Shown: positions 39,026 to 50,119, counted from the first letter of the stretch. The stretch is DNA of 64,000 bases from Thiothrix sp. (GCA_008015155.1 SSFA01000012.1:62001-126000); one strand, 5' to 3'. Translations and numbers: made by a program. The notes: a model not told the origin generated them from the letters alone.

Positions 39026-39474
39026 TATTTACCCGCCGCACCAATGACAATAGTGATCAAACCAATCAGAAGATTCAGGCCTACTAAAAAGCGGATTTGA
39101 TTTAAAGCTTTACCTGCTTCTTGCCAGTTAGATTGTTGAACATAGTGGGTTAGACGCTTATAGGGTGCGAAAAATACATGTAGAAAGATGGCCATCATAA
39201 CCAAACCTAGGGTATGCATAAGGTGAATGAAGACTGGAGCATTCTTCATTCCACCATAAGGGCCAAACAGCATCCAATAGCCTGAAGCCAAAATCAAAGC
39301 AATCGCTGCCCATACCCAAGGAAAGAAACGACTAAATACTCCTTGCCACAGGGGTAAACGCTGCGGCGGTTGCAACTGACTAGCAGCAATCGGGCGCAAC
39401 ACCATATAAGCGAAAAACATCCCGCCGACCCACACTGTGATCGCTAATACGTGCAGTGCTAGAGCTATCGACAT
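39016..39474 (-). CDS. CopD-like integral membrane protein
   Basis: LHVLAITVWVGGMFFAYMVLRP, four hydrophobic segments. Confidence 0.75.
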   Translation of the reverse strand: MSIALALHVLAITVWVGGMFFAYMVLRPIAASQLQPPQRLPLWQGVFSRFFPWVWAAIALILASGYWMLFGPYGGMKNAPVFIHLMHTLGLVMMAIFLHVFFAPYKRLTHYVQQSNWQEAGKALNQIRFLVGLNLLIGLITIVIGAAGKYWL

Positions 39475-39501
39475 CTTGACTTCCTTTCAGCTAATAAATC
39501 C

Positions 39502-41430
39502 TCAAACTTTGTTGGGATAGTGATAGTAATCATCACCATACCCCAAGCGCCCAGCATCTTTTACTTGATTCAAGATAATACCGGATACATTAGTACCTGT
39601 TTCTTGTAAACGCTTCAATGCATTATTGATCGTGCTGGTACTGGTATCATTGGCATGTACAGTCAGCAACGTAATATTTGCTAAAGAGGTAAGAATCATG
39701 GCATCGGCTAGGCCTAAAATAGGTGGGCCATCCATAATAATGACATCATAATGCTGGCCTGCAGTCCTAAGTAGTGTTTCCATCTTTGTATTGGCTAACA
39801 GCTCAGCTGGGTCAGTAGGTGGGCTACCTGCCACAACAATATCCAAATTAGGCACATTCGAGGCTTGCGATAATTGATCTAAAGGGTACTCACCAGATAG
39901 ATAGCCTACTAGGTTTTGCTGATTACGAGTGCCAATTAATTTGTGTAGAGATGGATTACGCAAATCAGCATCAATCAGTAAAACCCGATTACCCGTATGG
40001 GCAAAAGCACTAGCTAAATTCATAGCTATAGTCGTTTTCCCTTCATTCGCGCGAGCACTGGTAATGAACAAAATCGCCTTTTCATTCTGTTCCCGTAGCT
40101 TAAAACGGACGGTTGTGCGTAAAGAGCGGAAGGCTTCTGCTAAAGCAGATTTTGGTGAATTCAAGACCAGTTGTGAAATTTTCTTGGGATCGGTTTCATT
40201 AACAGCAGGTACTAAGCCTAATACGGGCAAGCGAGTTTGGCGCTCTAGCTCATTAATATCTTTAACACTGTCATCCATGAATTCACGTAAGAACGCAGCT
40301 GCAATACCTAAAAATAGACCTAATAAGCCTGCAAAAGTGAGATTAGTAGACAATTTAGGCTTGAATTTTTGTAAGGGTGGTAATGCTTTATCAATAATGC
40401 TGAGATTATTACTACCAGCCTCACCGGCTACATTGATCTCTTTTAAGCGTTGCAACAAGCCTTGGTAGAGTGCTTGGTTCGTTTCGACTTCACGCTCTAA
40501 AGTGTTATATGCAACGCGACTATCTTGATAGATCAAGGCCTTTTTTTCTTCTTCACTTAAGGCATCACGCAGTAATTCAGCGCGTTTTCTAGCGGCAGCG
40601 AGTTCAGTTTGACGGGCAGGATCAGTTTCTACGATGATGGCTTCGCTTTCAGCTTTCACGAGCTCTTCAGATAAACGCATAATTTTATGCGAGCTAGTGG
40701 TGGATTCTTTGTCATCTAGATTAATAATGGTGTTTTCTTTAGCGTAAGCATTAAGTGCTTTTTCACTTTCTTGTAACTTGCCTTTGGCTTCTTGAATTTG
40801 TTGTTGCAGAAAGGTTTGTGCGCCACCTGTTAATTCCAAACGACGGGCACGATTGCTGTTCACAAACTCTTCTACAATCGCATTGGCTACTTCAGCCGCT
40901 TTTTCAGGACTAGAGGCATCAAAATGAATGGCGACTAAGCGCGAATTCTTAATAGGCTCTATATCCAAATTGTCCATAATGGCATTGGCTAAAGCGGTTT
41001 TGCTATTAGCTGCATCGATTGGCGAAAAAGCGCTTTTAATCTTGCCTAATAAAGAGCGGCGAATGACATCTTCTGTTAATTGTAACTTATCGATGACTTT
41101 TTCAATCACCGAATAACTTCTAATTAATTCAAATTGGGTCGCATAGAAGTCACGGGTGTCACGAATATCGCCGTTATTTAAGAAATCTACATTAACCACT
41201 TTGGTAGCTTCGCGCTCAACTTGCAAAGTCGCTGTGGCGCGATAGACAGGGCTACTTAAAAAAGTTAAGACTAAGGCCAACAACAGAGTTGCAGCCACGA
41301 TACCCAATACCAATTTTTTCTGACGCACCAGAGTCTTCCAAAATTCACGCAGATCGAGAGTATCCTGAGCCTTTGCGTAAGTTGGAACATAATGAGTTCC
41401 ATTGACTTGACTTGCAGTGTTCTGATTCAT
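39502..41430 (-). CDS. Polysaccharide co-polymerase/BY-kinase (Wzc-like)
   Basis: Wzz domain, GNVR-type region, Walker A SARANEGKTTIAMNLA, C-terminal Tyr cluster YGDDYYHYP. Confidence 0.93.
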   Translation of the reverse strand: MNQNTASQVNGTHYVPTYAKAQDTLDLREFWKTLVRQKKLVLGIVAATLLLALVLTFLSSPVYRATATLQVEREATKVVNVDFLNNGDIRDTRDFYATQFELIRSYSVIEKVIDKLQLTEDVIRRSLLGKIKSAFSPIDAANSKTALANAIMDNLDIEPIKNSRLVAIHFDASSPEKAAEVANAIVEEFVNSNRARRLELTGGAQTFLQQQIQEAKGKLQESEKALNAYAKENTIINLDDKESTTSSHKIMRLSEELVKAESEAIIVETDPARQTELAAARKRAELLRDALSEEEKKALIYQDSRVAYNTLEREVETNQALYQGLLQRLKEINVAGEAGSNNLSIIDKALPPLQKFKPKLSTNLTFAGLLGLFLGIAAAFLREFMDDSVKDINELERQTRLPVLGLVPAVNETDPKKISQLVLNSPKSALAEAFRSLRTTVRFKLREQNEKAILFITSARANEGKTTIAMNLASAFAHTGNRVLLIDADLRNPSLHKLIGTRNQQNLVGYLSGEYPLDQLSQASNVPNLDIVVAGSPPTDPAELLANTKMETLLRTAGQHYDVIIMDGPPILGLADAMILTSLANITLLTVHANDTSTSTINNALKRLQETGTNVSGIILNQVKDAGRLGYGDDYYHYPNKV

Positions 41431-41539
41431 AATCGGTATAAATAATATCTTGGGGTTAATCGTATTCGCGGCAGTTTAGCGTAGTTCAGTTGGACTCAAA
41501 CGCAGCATTGTATCTTGTGGAAAGCGAGTGTGCATAGGC

Positions 41540-42637
41540 TTAAGGGCTGGAGCTAGCTTTCTCAGATGAACCGTAAAATGAGTTGATCAAACGCCGTAGC
41601 GGTGTTTCCATATATTTAAAAGATAAAATAGAGGCTACGGTTAGCAAGATCGCAAATAGATAATAGTGCAGATTAGCATCTAAAGGTAACCAATGGCCTA
41701 AAACTCGATCGTAAATTCCGTAAGCCGGCCGCTGCAGAATATACAATGAATAACTCGCTTCGCCTAGTAATACTAAAAAAGGTAGAGACATGAAGCGCTT
41801 AGTCCATCCTGTATTCACAGCTAAGAGTACTAAAATAGCTAAAAATACAGGTGCAATTAATCCATTATTGTAGTCAATCAAGAAGCCTAGTTGTTGCTCA
41901 AAACCTTTCTCATAGGCGAGTAACAGAATGACAACTAGGGTAAGAGTCAATAGAGCTAATCCATTCCAAGCTTGATCTAGCTTACGAAATTGACCCTTGC
42001 AGAAAGCAACACCTACGACTAGGCCAAGCATGAAAGTACTTAAGTGCATTAAGGGATGATAGTAAATAAACTCATGCAAAATACCTTTAGCTGTATAGCT
42101 ACTAGAGTTGTGCAAGATTATTTGTAAGAATTGAGTGCTTAGCCAAAGTACTAAACTAAGTACAGCTAGCTTCTTTAGGCCTTGAGTATTTACAAAATAG
42201 AGTAAAAACGGGAAGCACAAATAGAACAAAGCTTCGACTGAGAGCGACCAGCCAGGGGAGTTAAGTACCATCGCATATCCCGGTATCCAAGCCTGTAACA
42301 TACTTAGGCTTAAGCCAACCGCCATAGGGTCACGCCCATCTGTTTTTAGATTAGCAAGAATCATCAAAGTTAAGGCTAATAAGTAAACAGGATAAATGCG
42401 TGCAAATCGTGCGAGCCAATATTTAAGTTTATTGATCTTCGGGCGGTCAGGCTGATAATAAGCAACCGCCATAATGAAACCAGAGAGCACAAAGAAAAAG
42501 CTCACTGCTATTGGGCCAGCGGTAACTACCGGATGCCACCATGCATGGGTGGCAGGAAACGCCTGTTGACCAAAGTGAAAAAAGACAACTGTTAAGGCAG
42601 CAATGTAGCGAGTGAAGGTGAGCTGATCAAGTTTCAA
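41540..42637 (-). CDS. Acyltransferase 3 family protein
   Basis: LTFTRYIAALTVVFFHFG, FFFVLSGFIMA. Confidence 0.9.
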   Translation of the reverse strand: MKLDQLTFTRYIAALTVVFFHFGQQAFPATHAWWHPVVTAGPIAVSFFFVLSGFIMAVAYYQPDRPKINKLKYWLARFARIYPVYLLALTLMILANLKTDGRDPMAVGLSLSMLQAWIPGYAMVLNSPGWSLSVEALFYLCFPFLLYFVNTQGLKKLAVLSLVLWLSTQFLQIILHNSSSYTAKGILHEFIYYHPLMHLSTFMLGLVVGVAFCKGQFRKLDQAWNGLALLTLTLVVILLLAYEKGFEQQLGFLIDYNNGLIAPVFLAILVLLAVNTGWTKRFMSLPFLVLLGEASYSLYILQRPAYGIYDRVLGHWLPLDANLHYYLFAILLTVASILSFKYMETPLRRLINSFYGSSEKASSSP

Positions 42638-42660
42638 GGTGGTTGAGGCTTAAGGGTATT

Positions 42661-44046
42661 TTAGTAAGCATTTTTGTCTGACAAGGTTTTGAAAGCCGTC
42701 GCTACAATAATGCGTAAGTCTAGCCATAAACTCCATGAGCGAATATATTCCATATCACACTCAACACGCTTTTGCATTTTATATAAAGTGTCCGTTTCAC
42801 CACGCCAGCCATTGACCTGAGCCCAACCGGTAATACCGGGCTTCATCATATGCCGTTGCATGTAGCCCGGAATCAGTGTTCTATAAGCCTCGTTATGCGC
42901 AACCGCATGAGGGCGTGGCCCTACAATCGACATATGTCCTTGAAGTACATTGAAGAACTGAGGTAGTTCATCCAAGGATGTTTTCCGTAGGAAAGCACCT
43001 ACTTTAGTGACACGTACATCATTGCGGGTAGCTTGTTTAATCACATTACCATTTTCACAAACTGTCATGGTGCGGAATTTCCAAACTTGAAACTCTTCAC
43101 CTCTTAAACCATGCCGGGCTTGCTTAAACAGTACTGGGCCGGGCGAGGTTACTTTAATAGCTAAGGCAATCATAGCCATGATGGGTAGAATTAAGATAAG
43201 AATTAAACTACCAATAATTAAATCTTCAGCACGCTTAATAAAAGCACGTTGGGCTGAAAGAGGCGCATCATAGATACATAAAACGGGTGTATCAGCAATT
43301 TCTAAATATTTATTATGTAAGAGCGCGTGGGTAAAGTTATCAGGAATCAAGCGAACTGGTGTGATGGTATCAGCAAGCTGGCTAATCAGGTGGCTAGAAA
43401 AGTTTTGATTTTGTGTAGGTAATGCCAAGTAGATTTGATCCCAAGTCCCATTACGTGCGGCTTCTAACAGATCTTCAGTTTGACCAATCTTGGCATAATT
43501 GCCTGGCAAACTAACCGTGTCTGAATCAACACTATAAAACCCAGCTACTTGTAGACCGGATTCAGGCTGGTTATTGATCGAATCTGCAAAGCGCAAGCCT
43601 GTTTCAGTAATGCCCACAATGGCAATATTACGATTACGAATCCCAATCCGTTTCAGATGAGATAACAACACCCTTAAGGTATAACGGCTAAAGACTAGCA
43701 GTAAAGGTGTAGTCACTAGCCAAGCCACTAGTACAACCCGAGAGAATTGCTCAGAGGTTTTTGCAATAAAGATAATAAAGACTAGGAGGAAGAAGGTAGT
43801 GAGCCAGGTCACTACTGTCCGCATCGCTTCGTCGCGGAAGAAAGGACGACCACTCCAAGAGGTATAAATATCGGTAAAGCGTCCTACTAAGCCAAAAATT
43901 AGAGAAGCCCCTAAACCTGCCGCTAAATAGCCATTGAGGAAGTCATAGTTAGGATCATAAAGGGATGCTAAAAGTACAATGTTTAAAATAACCAGGGTAT
44001 CTGCACTGCGGTAGACGAGTTCAGAACTGATTTTTTTATCGACCAT
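42661..44046 (-). CDS. Undecaprenyl-phosphate sugar phosphotransferase (WcaJ-like)
   Basis: KVTSPGPVLFKQARHGLRGEEFQVWKFRTM, KTSLDELPQFFNVLQGHMSIVGPRPHA. Confidence 0.94.
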   Translation of the reverse strand: MVDKKISSELVYRSADTLVILNIVLLASLYDPNYDFLNGYLAAGLGASLIFGLVGRFTDIYTSWSGRPFFRDEAMRTVVTWLTTFFLLVFIIFIAKTSEQFSRVVLVAWLVTTPLLLVFSRYTLRVLLSHLKRIGIRNRNIAIVGITETGLRFADSINNQPESGLQVAGFYSVDSDTVSLPGNYAKIGQTEDLLEAARNGTWDQIYLALPTQNQNFSSHLISQLADTITPVRLIPDNFTHALLHNKYLEIADTPVLCIYDAPLSAQRAFIKRAEDLIIGSLILILILPIMAMIALAIKVTSPGPVLFKQARHGLRGEEFQVWKFRTMTVCENGNVIKQATRNDVRVTKVGAFLRKTSLDELPQFFNVLQGHMSIVGPRPHAVAHNEAYRTLIPGYMQRHMMKPGITGWAQVNGWRGETDTLYKMQKRVECDMEYIRSWSLWLDLRIIVATAFKTLSDKNAY

Positions 44047-44342
44047 CGATATATTCCATCCACATAGTCTTATCCTGACACCTTACGGAGCAGGGCTTTA
44101 TTGTCACATTGCTCATCATTCAACTATTTTGACAAAAAAACAACACCAATCCCACATTGTAACAAAATGTGAATGGGTAGCTGATTTGTCTTAAACAGCT
44201 GTTCTGCAAGCAAAACTCGATTTTTGCGGCAAACAGACACTCAAATCGGCCGCTATTCTGCCATTAAATATAGCTTAATTCAGCAAGTTATGTCGTAAAA
44301 AAAATACAAATGTAGGACTTTTTATGACAATCGTTAGGTTTA

Positions 44343-45179
44343 TCAGGATTGAACTTGGCGAGAACTATGGTCAGTCTCCCATCGATAGCTCGATAAATGT
44401 TTCAATTGTTGCTTGGCGCGTAGACGAATCAGAGTAGCAATCGCTATATAAATACTGACAGAGAAGAAATCTTTGCTAAATAATTTAGCTCGCATAATTT
44501 GCGAGTAAGGCTTGTCTTGTGATCGCGTGCACAAATTAGCAGCAGCTAATTGCATATTGCCTAAACGTGCCCTGGTCTTAATTTTAATCAGTGACTTAAG
44601 GTTCTGTGGGGCGGTAATGAATACTTGTGTACCGCTAACATTACCACGCTCGTCCGGCGCAAACTGGCAGCGCACAAAGCCATCATCATTGATTACATTA
44701 GGAAAATTACTAAAGCGCTTTCGTCCTTCAGCAGAAATGACAAAGCTACACGTGGCAACCACACCTTCACGGATATAAGGCAGAGATAACCAGACTTGAT
44801 AATATTGTTTCACTAACCAAGAAGAGCGCGAGGTATCAATTACAGGTTCAGGTGCGGCCAATAAGAGCGGCCCTTGGGCCATGACGGCAGTAATTTTTTC
44901 GATTGCTCCAGCAGAAAGCTTAGTATCTGCGTCAATATAAAAAACTGGCCATGACAATACATGCTTTTCAGCTTCATTAAGGGCATTCACTTTGGAAGGT
45001 GTGGCGATATCAAGACATAATACTTGTGGATATTCTTGTTGCACAATCGCGGCTGTTGTATCGGTACAACCATTGCAAGCGACAATGATGCGATCCACTC
45101 CCGGCTGCTGTAAAAGACTATCTAAACAAGCACGAATCACAGTGGCTTCATTATGTGCAGGAACGATAATGCTAGGCAT
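44343..45179 (-). CDS. Glycosyltransferase family 2
   Basis: SIIVPAHNEATVIRACLDSLL, YIDADTKLS. Confidence 0.88.
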   Translation of the reverse strand: MPSIIVPAHNEATVIRACLDSLLQQPGVDRIIVACNGCTDTTAAIVQQEYPQVLCLDIATPSKVNALNEAEKHVLSWPVFYIDADTKLSAGAIEKITAVMAQGPLLLAAPEPVIDTSRSSWLVKQYYQVWLSLPYIREGVVATCSFVISAEGRKRFSNFPNVINDDGFVRCQFAPDERGNVSGTQVFITAPQNLKSLIKIKTRARLGNMQLAAANLCTRSQDKPYSQIMRAKLFSKDFFSVSIYIAIATLIRLRAKQQLKHLSSYRWETDHSSRQVQS

Positions 45180-46103
45180 TTATGCTGAATATCCTTTGAG
45201 CCAGTTATCACGGGCTTGATAAACGGTTTGCCACTCTTGAGTCTGGGCTGAGTTAGGTTTTAGCAAACGGTGTAGGGCGTATTTGTTAAAGACATAAAGC
45301 CAGAGTAGGGCTTTGAAAACGGGGCGTTTCCAAGTGCTGATATGCCGATTGATCAGCTCCACTTTACCTTTAAGTAGCTTAATTAATTTCCCAGAAAAGC
45401 GAGAGTGACTCACACCACCATGATGGATTATGCGTGCATCTGGTGTGACGATGGGTTGATAGCCTTTGGCTTTAGCACGTAAGCAAAGATCAGCTTCTTC
45501 GGCATACATAAAGAAGGTAGGATCCAAGCCCCCTAATTCATCCCAAACCTGTCGTTTGATTAAAAAGAAGCAGCCAGAAAGAATATCCACTTCTTTAACC
45601 GTGTCGCGCTGCCAGCAGCCATAATTGGCGTGATTAAATAGGCAACTCGTGCTAAAGACTTTACTCAAACCTAAGGCACTGAAGAGCAAAGAAGCAAAGT
45701 CTGGTTTAGACCAAGCATGTTGAGTATTTAAACTAAGGTCATTATTTAAAGTAACTCCACCCCAAATGCCGTTACTAGGATGTTGTTCGGCAAAGCTTAG
45801 CAGCTTATCAATAGCGGCATCTAGCACTAGAGTGTCTGGGTTTAAGAGGAGTAAATAACTACCCTGAGCTTTTTCAACCCCTTTACAAACCCCACCAGCA
45901 AAACCTAAGTTTTCAGCACTTTCGATTAATTGAATCCTTGGAAAAGCTGCACGTATCACAGCTACCGAATTATCACTAGACTGATTGTCTACTACGATAA
46001 TTTCATAAGCTTGCTTAGTTTGCTCTTGAACCGACCGTAGAGCTTTTATTGTGTGCTCAGCGGTGTTGTAAGAAACTAAAATAATACTAACTAGCGGTTT
46101 CAT
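45180..46103 (-). CDS. Glycosyltransferase family 2 (rhamnosyltransferase-like)
   Basis: VSIILVSYNTAEHTIKALRSV, LLLLNPDTLV, FMYAEEADLCLRAKAKGY. Confidence 0.93.
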   Translation of the reverse strand: MKPLVSIILVSYNTAEHTIKALRSVQEQTKQAYEIIVVDNQSSDNSVAVIRAAFPRIQLIESAENLGFAGGVCKGVEKAQGSYLLLLNPDTLVLDAAIDKLLSFAEQHPSNGIWGGVTLNNDLSLNTQHAWSKPDFASLLFSALGLSKVFSTSCLFNHANYGCWQRDTVKEVDILSGCFFLIKRQVWDELGGLDPTFFMYAEEADLCLRAKAKGYQPIVTPDARIIHHGGVSHSRFSGKLIKLLKGKVELINRHISTWKRPVFKALLWLYVFNKYALHRLLKPNSAQTQEWQTVYQARDNWLKGYSA

Positions 46104-46650
46104 TGAAAGCAGCGCTAGCTAAGGTTGTATTAGTAGGGGTTGTCTCAGCCTTAGCCGAAGTGTCCGGATTAATCAAGCGTCCATACGGTTTGGTATGGAT
46201 GCCAGTTCGGATCACACTGGCGGGATTACCTGCTACAACCGAGCCAGAGGGAACATCTTTAGTAACCACGCTACCAGCAGCAATAATACATTCGTCGCCA
46301 ATACTAATGCCAGGCATGATGATAGAGCCACAGCCTATAAAGCAACGCTTACCTATTTGAGTCATCTGCTGATAAGCACCTGCATGGCGTTCAGTCGCAT
46401 AATCATGGGAAAGGATAATGCTATCGAAAGTTACCATCGTTTCTTCACCAATAGCCAAGCCAGTAGGGTTAGTTTTATCAACACGAGCTTTTAAGGAAAT
46501 GCGCACACTAGGATGTAATTTCATTCCATAAAAAGATCTTAAATACCAATTGTAGGCATAGAGTAGGCTGTGTCTAAAACTGAGTATCCACATGAATACT
46601 TTTTGACTGACGAAGCGCGGCTTCATATAGTTGATTTCCCCTGAGCCCAA
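46087..46650 (-). CDS. Left-handed beta-helix acetyltransferase
   Basis: Hexapeptide-type IGKRCFIGCGSIIMPGISIGDECIIAAGSVVTKDVPSGSVVAGNPA. Confidence 0.9.
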   Translation of the reverse strand: MGSGEINYMKPRFVSQKVFMWILSFRHSLLYAYNWYLRSFYGMKLHPSVRISLKARVDKTNPTGLAIGEETMVTFDSIILSHDYATERHAGAYQQMTQIGKRCFIGCGSIIMPGISIGDECIIAAGSVVTKDVPSGSVVAGNPASVIRTGIHTKPYGRLINPDTSAKAETTPTNTTLASAAFNETAS

Positions 46651-47909
46651 GTTGATAGTGCCTGACTATCTGAATGGGGTGTTTCTGGCATTAGATTATA
46701 TTTTGCCCAAGACATAGCGCCGAGTGTGAAGAAAAACATTGGCTGTAATTTGTCAAAGTAGTCGACCGTAAATCCTATTAAAATCAAAGACATGAAAGAT
46801 AGGATCCAAGCCGTGACCATCCACTTCACATTTTCATGCTGCCGATGTACTTGGTTTAACACGCTAAAAACCGCATACAGACAAGCTGTCAGCAACAGAA
46901 CAAAAGCAAAAATACCGTGTTGTAGGGTAACAAGTAACCAGAAACTGTCAATACTATCGCCCATCCAATCTTTCCAATAAGGACGGGTCCAATCATTGTG
47001 AGCAATGCCTAAGATAGGGTTATCAAGGATATCATCCATACTGTATTCCCACTGTAACATGCGGAAATAGCCCGTATTGGGATTAAACGTTAGGTAAGAG
47101 ATTAAAATTCCAAAAAAGCCGCGATTAGATAAAGCTTGAATAAGCATAGCAGCCGCTAAACCGCTAAAAAACAGAGCGACCCAGAAGCGCCGCGCAGTAT
47201 GCCAAAATTTAACTAATAACACGGTAAAGGCTTGGAAAATCAAAGACAATAAAGGTGCTGAGGATAGTGTAGTAAGCATGGAAATGCTCAAGCCTATCAC
47301 TGCTAGTAACTGTCTAAATTTCTGTTGACGCCAGAAGAGCAGAATCGCAAAAGGGAAGAATAGGGCAGCTAAAGTACCATACAGAATGGGGTGAGCAAAT
47401 ACGCTGGTGGTACGCATAATACTGCCACGAATATAGTATTCCGTATAAAGACGATAATCGATTGATAAGTGACCTGTAACGCGTTCTGCCCATTCGTGTA
47501 AAATCCGGTGATGGGATACAGCTTCATACACTGCAGGCAAGGTGAGCAGCACTAAAATACTAATAAAAGCTAAGTTGATGCGGTAAAAACGCTCAGGTGT
47601 AGTAATAAATAATTTGGCTAAATAGAAGGCTCCTAAGGTTTCTAAGGAGTAGAGGCCAGTCGATTCGATCGCCTTTTGTAAACTATGGTTAGCCCAGAAA
47701 CTGGCAAAGGCTAGCACAATCAACCCTAAAAGCAGCACATCAGTCAGATCCGCACGTTTTAATACTGTACGGAAATTAAAGAAGGCATAGATCAAAGTGA
47801 GGGCGAGGATAACCCGGTAAGTTTCAATACGCACCGTTCCAGCCATCACAAAGAATTCAACTGGAATGAAAATCGAAATTACAAATAAAACGGCAAGAAT
47901 TCTTAGCAT
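46623..47909 (-). CDS. O-antigen polymerase/ligase-like membrane protein
   Basis: Multi-TM, position within the EPS cluster, periplasmic-loop pattern. Confidence 0.75.
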   Translation of the reverse strand: MLRILAVLFVISIFIPVEFFVMAGTVRIETYRVILALTLIYAFFNFRTVLKRADLTDVLLLGLIVLAFASFWANHSLQKAIESTGLYSLETLGAFYLAKLFITTPERFYRINLAFISILVLLTLPAVYEAVSHHRILHEWAERVTGHLSIDYRLYTEYYIRGSIMRTTSVFAHPILYGTLAALFFPFAILLFWRQQKFRQLLAVIGLSISMLTTLSSAPLLSLIFQAFTVLLVKFWHTARRFWVALFFSGLAAAMLIQALSNRGFFGILISYLTFNPNTGYFRMLQWEYSMDDILDNPILGIAHNDWTRPYWKDWMGDSIDSFWLLVTLQHGIFAFVLLLTACLYAVFSVLNQVHRQHENVKWMVTAWILSFMSLILIGFTVDYFDKLQPMFFFTLGAMSWAKYNLMPETPHSDSQALSTWAQGKSTI

Positions 47910-47915
47910 AGTTGT

Positions 47916-49190
47916 CTAAGCATAGCTACTTAGCAGGCGGTTTTTGAAGAAAAATACGATAACTCCACCCGTTAAGAGTAAGTTCGCAGCTAAAGTTGCC
48001 ATAGCAGCGCCTTCGATCCCATATTGAGGAATCAATAGCCAATTAGCCAATAGGTTCGCAAGCAAGGCAATAAATAATAAGCTGTTAAGATAGCGCACTT
48101 GCTCACGGATGATGAACATAAAAGAGAAAGTAATGCCTAAACCGCGGACTAATTGACCTAAAAGCAAGATGACTAGGGTGGTTGCTGCTTGCACATAACC
48201 TTCATTAAAGACCGCTAAAACGGGTTTGCCGACTAAGGCTATGACTAAAGTAACTGCAGATAAAACAGCTGCAACAAGGAGTGTCGCTTGCCAGAAGAAC
48301 TTGCGTAGTCTGTCTGGATTTTGCTTATGCATACGTAACAGGCGTGGATAAATAGTTGCATCCAAAGCACCTAGAAAAAAACCGCTTACAAAGGATAGGC
48401 GTGCTGCTACCGTGAATAAAGCTACATCTTCATTATTTAATAACCAACCGGTCATTAAGGTATCTGCCCATAGCATCATGAAAGCAAAGTAGGACACGGG
48501 TGCTAAAGGCAGCGAGCTTTGCAAAACGGATTGGCGTGAAATAGGATCACTAGATGATTTTAAAACGGGTAACCAAGCACGTAACCAATAAAAGGAAACT
48601 AAGCCTGCTAATACCACTGAGAGTGTATAAATCCATAGGTAATTTTGATCAACAGGAAATAGCGGCCAAAATACTAGAATCACCAGCATCATACAGATAG
48701 CAGGCAGTGCATTTTGAATCAATAAGGATTCAGAAATATGATGTGCTGCCTTCATGAAGGCAGAGTTGGTCATGACCAGATTAAAGAAGAAAATTCCTAA
48801 AGCCGCAATCCACAACCAAGCTAGCTGAATATCACCATCAAATAAGTTTCGTTTCACCACCGGACTAATCGCTAGCCAGATCAGCATGAAAACGATACTA
48901 CTAATAAGCAACAGCCTAAAAGCACTGTATAAATGGCGTAATTGGGCTTGCGCCAAGCCATGCTCAGGTAAACCGGCCACTTCTCTAACTAGCCATTGCT
49001 CTACACCGACACGACTAAACAATGAGATGCCCGTTACTAAAGTCATCAGCATGAATAACATGCCTGCTTCATTCATAGGCAGTGTACGTGTGATAATGAT
49101 AGCGACTGCAAAATTTAAACCCACCCCTGCAAAGCGTGCAAGGATTGAGAACGCTGTTTGCCATAGTAAAGAGGGGTTGTTCAATTTCAT
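47916..49190 (-). CDS. Polysaccharide flippase (Wzx/MVF-like)
   Basis: 12-14 TM pattern, FAVAIIITRTLPMNEAGMLFMLM. Confidence 0.88.
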   Translation of the reverse strand: MKLNNPSLLWQTAFSILARFAGVGLNFAVAIIITRTLPMNEAGMLFMLMTLVTGISLFSRVGVEQWLVREVAGLPEHGLAQAQLRHLYSAFRLLLISSIVFMLIWLAISPVVKRNLFDGDIQLAWLWIAALGIFFFNLVMTNSAFMKAAHHISESLLIQNALPAICMMLVILVFWPLFPVDQNYLWIYTLSVVLAGLVSFYWLRAWLPVLKSSSDPISRQSVLQSSLPLAPVSYFAFMMLWADTLMTGWLLNNEDVALFTVAARLSFVSGFFLGALDATIYPRLLRMHKQNPDRLRKFFWQATLLVAAVLSAVTLVIALVGKPVLAVFNEGYVQAATTLVILLLGQLVRGLGITFSFMFIIREQVRYLNSLLFIALLANLLANWLLIPQYGIEGAAMATLAANLLLTGGVIVFFFKNRLLSSYA

Positions 49191-49193
49191 AGT

Positions 49194-49667
49194 TTAAGCT
49201 CGTATCGCTTGATCAATGAAATTAATCAGGTTTTGCCGACGCTCAACGCCAACTTGTCCACCCGCTTGCAGGTTTTCATGTTGGTCTAATAAAGCAGTTA
49301 AAGCTGCACAACTTGTTGCAGTATAAACACCGGGCAATTTAGACATCCACTCTAAACCATCCGCTTGATGATTGTTGCGATGTTCACCGAGTTCAAATTG
49401 GCGATTCATGACGATAATCGGTTTGCTGCTTTCAATCGCTGTGATGATATTACCCATGCCAGCATGCGAAATAATCAAGCTAGCTTTTTGCAGGGTTTGA
49501 TTGAAAACTTCGGTTGTCATAAAGCGCTCATAGCGGGCATAGACAGGCAAATAGGTTCCGGTAGCAATTTGAGCTACCACCTCAACGCCATGAGCCTGCG
49601 CCCATTCATCTACACAGCGAATCAATCGATCAAAGGGAAATTGAGTGCCGACAGCTACAAAAATCAT
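49194..49667 (-). CDS. Alg13/PssE-like glycosyltransferase subunit
   Basis: MIFVAVGTQFPFDRLIRCVDEWA, ISHAGMGNIITAIESSKPIIVMNR. Confidence 0.88.
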   Translation of the reverse strand: MIFVAVGTQFPFDRLIRCVDEWAQAHGVEVVAQIATGTYLPVYARYERFMTTEVFNQTLQKASLIISHAGMGNIITAIESSKPIIVMNRQFELGEHRNNHQADGLEWMSKLPGVYTATSCAALTALLDQHENLQAGGQVGVERRQNLINFIDQAIRA

Positions 49668-50119
49668 AAAACGGAGCCTTTAAATAAGATTTGCTGTGCA
49701 TCACTCAAATGTTCCCATTGAGTTAAAAATACATCAGCCCGTTTTTTGACTAACTCACCTGAGCGGGAAATTTTTTGTACATTGGCAATGCTATCTACCC
49801 AAATGGTACGAATCCTCAATAGCTTGCCCAGTAAAATAGCGACTACACCAGGGGCAGCGCCTGTAGATAAAATCACCTGTGGACGTTCTTTTAACAAAAT
49901 ATAGCCGACTTGCAGTGCACAAGGGAGCAACTTCCATTTATCGTCTGCACTCACATCAATCACAGAATAAATTTTCTGATCCCGCTTAGGTTTAAACAGC
50001 TTATCTGGCAGTGCATAGACAATCTCATGCTCTGCTTCTAAACCAGCACATAAACGGGTGAGCTGGATCCAATGCCCGCCTGGTGAGGAGATGGCGAATA
50101 TTTTACGTTTAACATTCAT
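49664..50119 (-). CDS. Alg14/PssD-like glycosyltransferase subunit
   Basis: ISSPGGHWIQLTRL, VILSTGAAPGVVAILLGKLLRIRTIWVDSIANV. Confidence 0.88.
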   Translation of the reverse strand: MNVKRKIFAISSPGGHWIQLTRLCAGLEAEHEIVYALPDKLFKPKRDQKIYSVIDVSADDKWKLLPCALQVGYILLKERPQVILSTGAAPGVVAILLGKLLRIRTIWVDSIANVQKISRSGELVKKRADVFLTQWEHLSDAQQILFKGSVL

